A stretch of DNA of 14,819 nt from Azospirillum sp. 47_25. Lineage in GTDB: Bacteria > Pseudomonadota > Alphaproteobacteria > RF32 > CAG-239. The notes beneath the pieces are model-generated. The model saw only the letters and a list, made by a program, of their open reading frames with translations, was not told the origin of the DNA and did not search any database. The stretch covers positions 1 to 14,819 of the forward strand of contig MNTU01000036.1 in the NCBI GenBank assembly GCA_001917125.1. Direction: 5' to 3'. The translations under genes and the position numbers were made by a program. Position 1 is the stretch's first letter, and the number at the start of each line of letters is the position of its first letter. Below, in pieces: positions 14,700 to 14,819 of the stretch.

Positions 14700-14819
14700 A
14701 TGAAAGTTCTTCCTTGGTTTGCGCTGTTATTTGCTTGTACAGCTGTTCCCGCCGACGCTCATTTGACGTTTGCCGGAACTCCAAAAATCGACCTTTTCTC
14801 ATCCGCCCGCCTCATAGAT
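14700..14819 (+). CDS. Secreted protein, N-terminus only (runs off right edge)
   Basis: Forty codons are visible, open to the window end. The start is a signal peptide, MKVLPWFALLFACTAVPADA, with a likely cut after ADA, followed by HLTFAGTPKIDLFSSARLID. Two ATG codons are adjacent (14697 and 14700). The second has AGAGAGG at 6 nt and is preferred. It has its own promoter with TTGACA and a hairpin before it, so it is probably a separate unit from the 13074 gene. Too little is visible to assign a family. Confidence 0.7.
   Translation, partial: MKVLPWFALLFACTAVPADAHLTFAGTPKIDLFSSARLID

Noticed and set aside
1..14819. CRISPR arrays, tRNA or rRNA genes, integrases and transposases
   Set aside because: No regularly spaced repeats, cloverleaf sequences, rRNA-like stretches or recombinase motifs were found by eye on either strand.

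Overview
The window looks like a chromosomal segment from an alphaproteobacterium, probably an uncultured, host- or gut-associated lineage near Rhodospirillales. The basis is the alphaproteobacterial style of the uracil-DNA glycosylase and of the TPR lipoprotein, Shine-Dalgarno-led translation, and moderate GC (just under half, by eye). No rRNA, tRNA, CRISPR array, integrase or transposase was found. This placement is an inference, not a search result.

Layout, left to right. (1) 1-135, minus: a short open frame resembling the C-terminal end of phenylalanyl-tRNA synthetase beta (pheT). It lacks its 5' part and appears frameshifted, so it is probably a remnant. (2) 195-2780, minus: a compact operon ugd > galE > SemiSWEET ending in a strong intrinsic terminator. 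It makes UDP-glucuronate and UDP-galactose precursors for surface glycans and adds a small sugar transporter. A promoter-like sequence and a 19-bp inverted repeat lie in front of ugd. (3) 2909-3103: a noncoding palindromic repeat element. One arm supplies the last codons and stop of the next gene, an FAD-dependent dehydrogenase of the COG2509 type (3079-4668, minus). (4) 4754-5799, plus: a small secreted or membrane-anchored protein with a leaderless-looking promoter, then a protein resembling a family I associate with surface-polysaccharide loci. (5) 5800-6513, minus: two small membrane proteins. The second is AT-rich, has no Shine-Dalgarno, and sits behind a strong promoter with a long leader.

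(6) 6832-11043, minus: uracil-DNA glycosylase, then three exported proteins in close order: two paralogous secreted proteins (not previously known to me) and a soluble lytic transglycosylase. A perfect FNR/FixK-type box, TTGAT-N4-ATCAA, lies directly before the exported trio. (7) 11198-14819, plus: a TPR lipoprotein, a 501-codon protein I do not recognise that starts at TTG, and the start of a secreted protein running off the right edge behind a TTGACA promoter.

The strongest candidate for something undescribed is the exported trio at 6832-10141. The two secreted proteins share a Cys/Trp/Cys signature (C-x22-W, IPPxQP, C-x13-C), lie beside a peptidoglycan lytic enzyme, and carry a possible oxygen- or redox-responsive operator. 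The palindromic repeat overlapping a gene's stop codon is the second.
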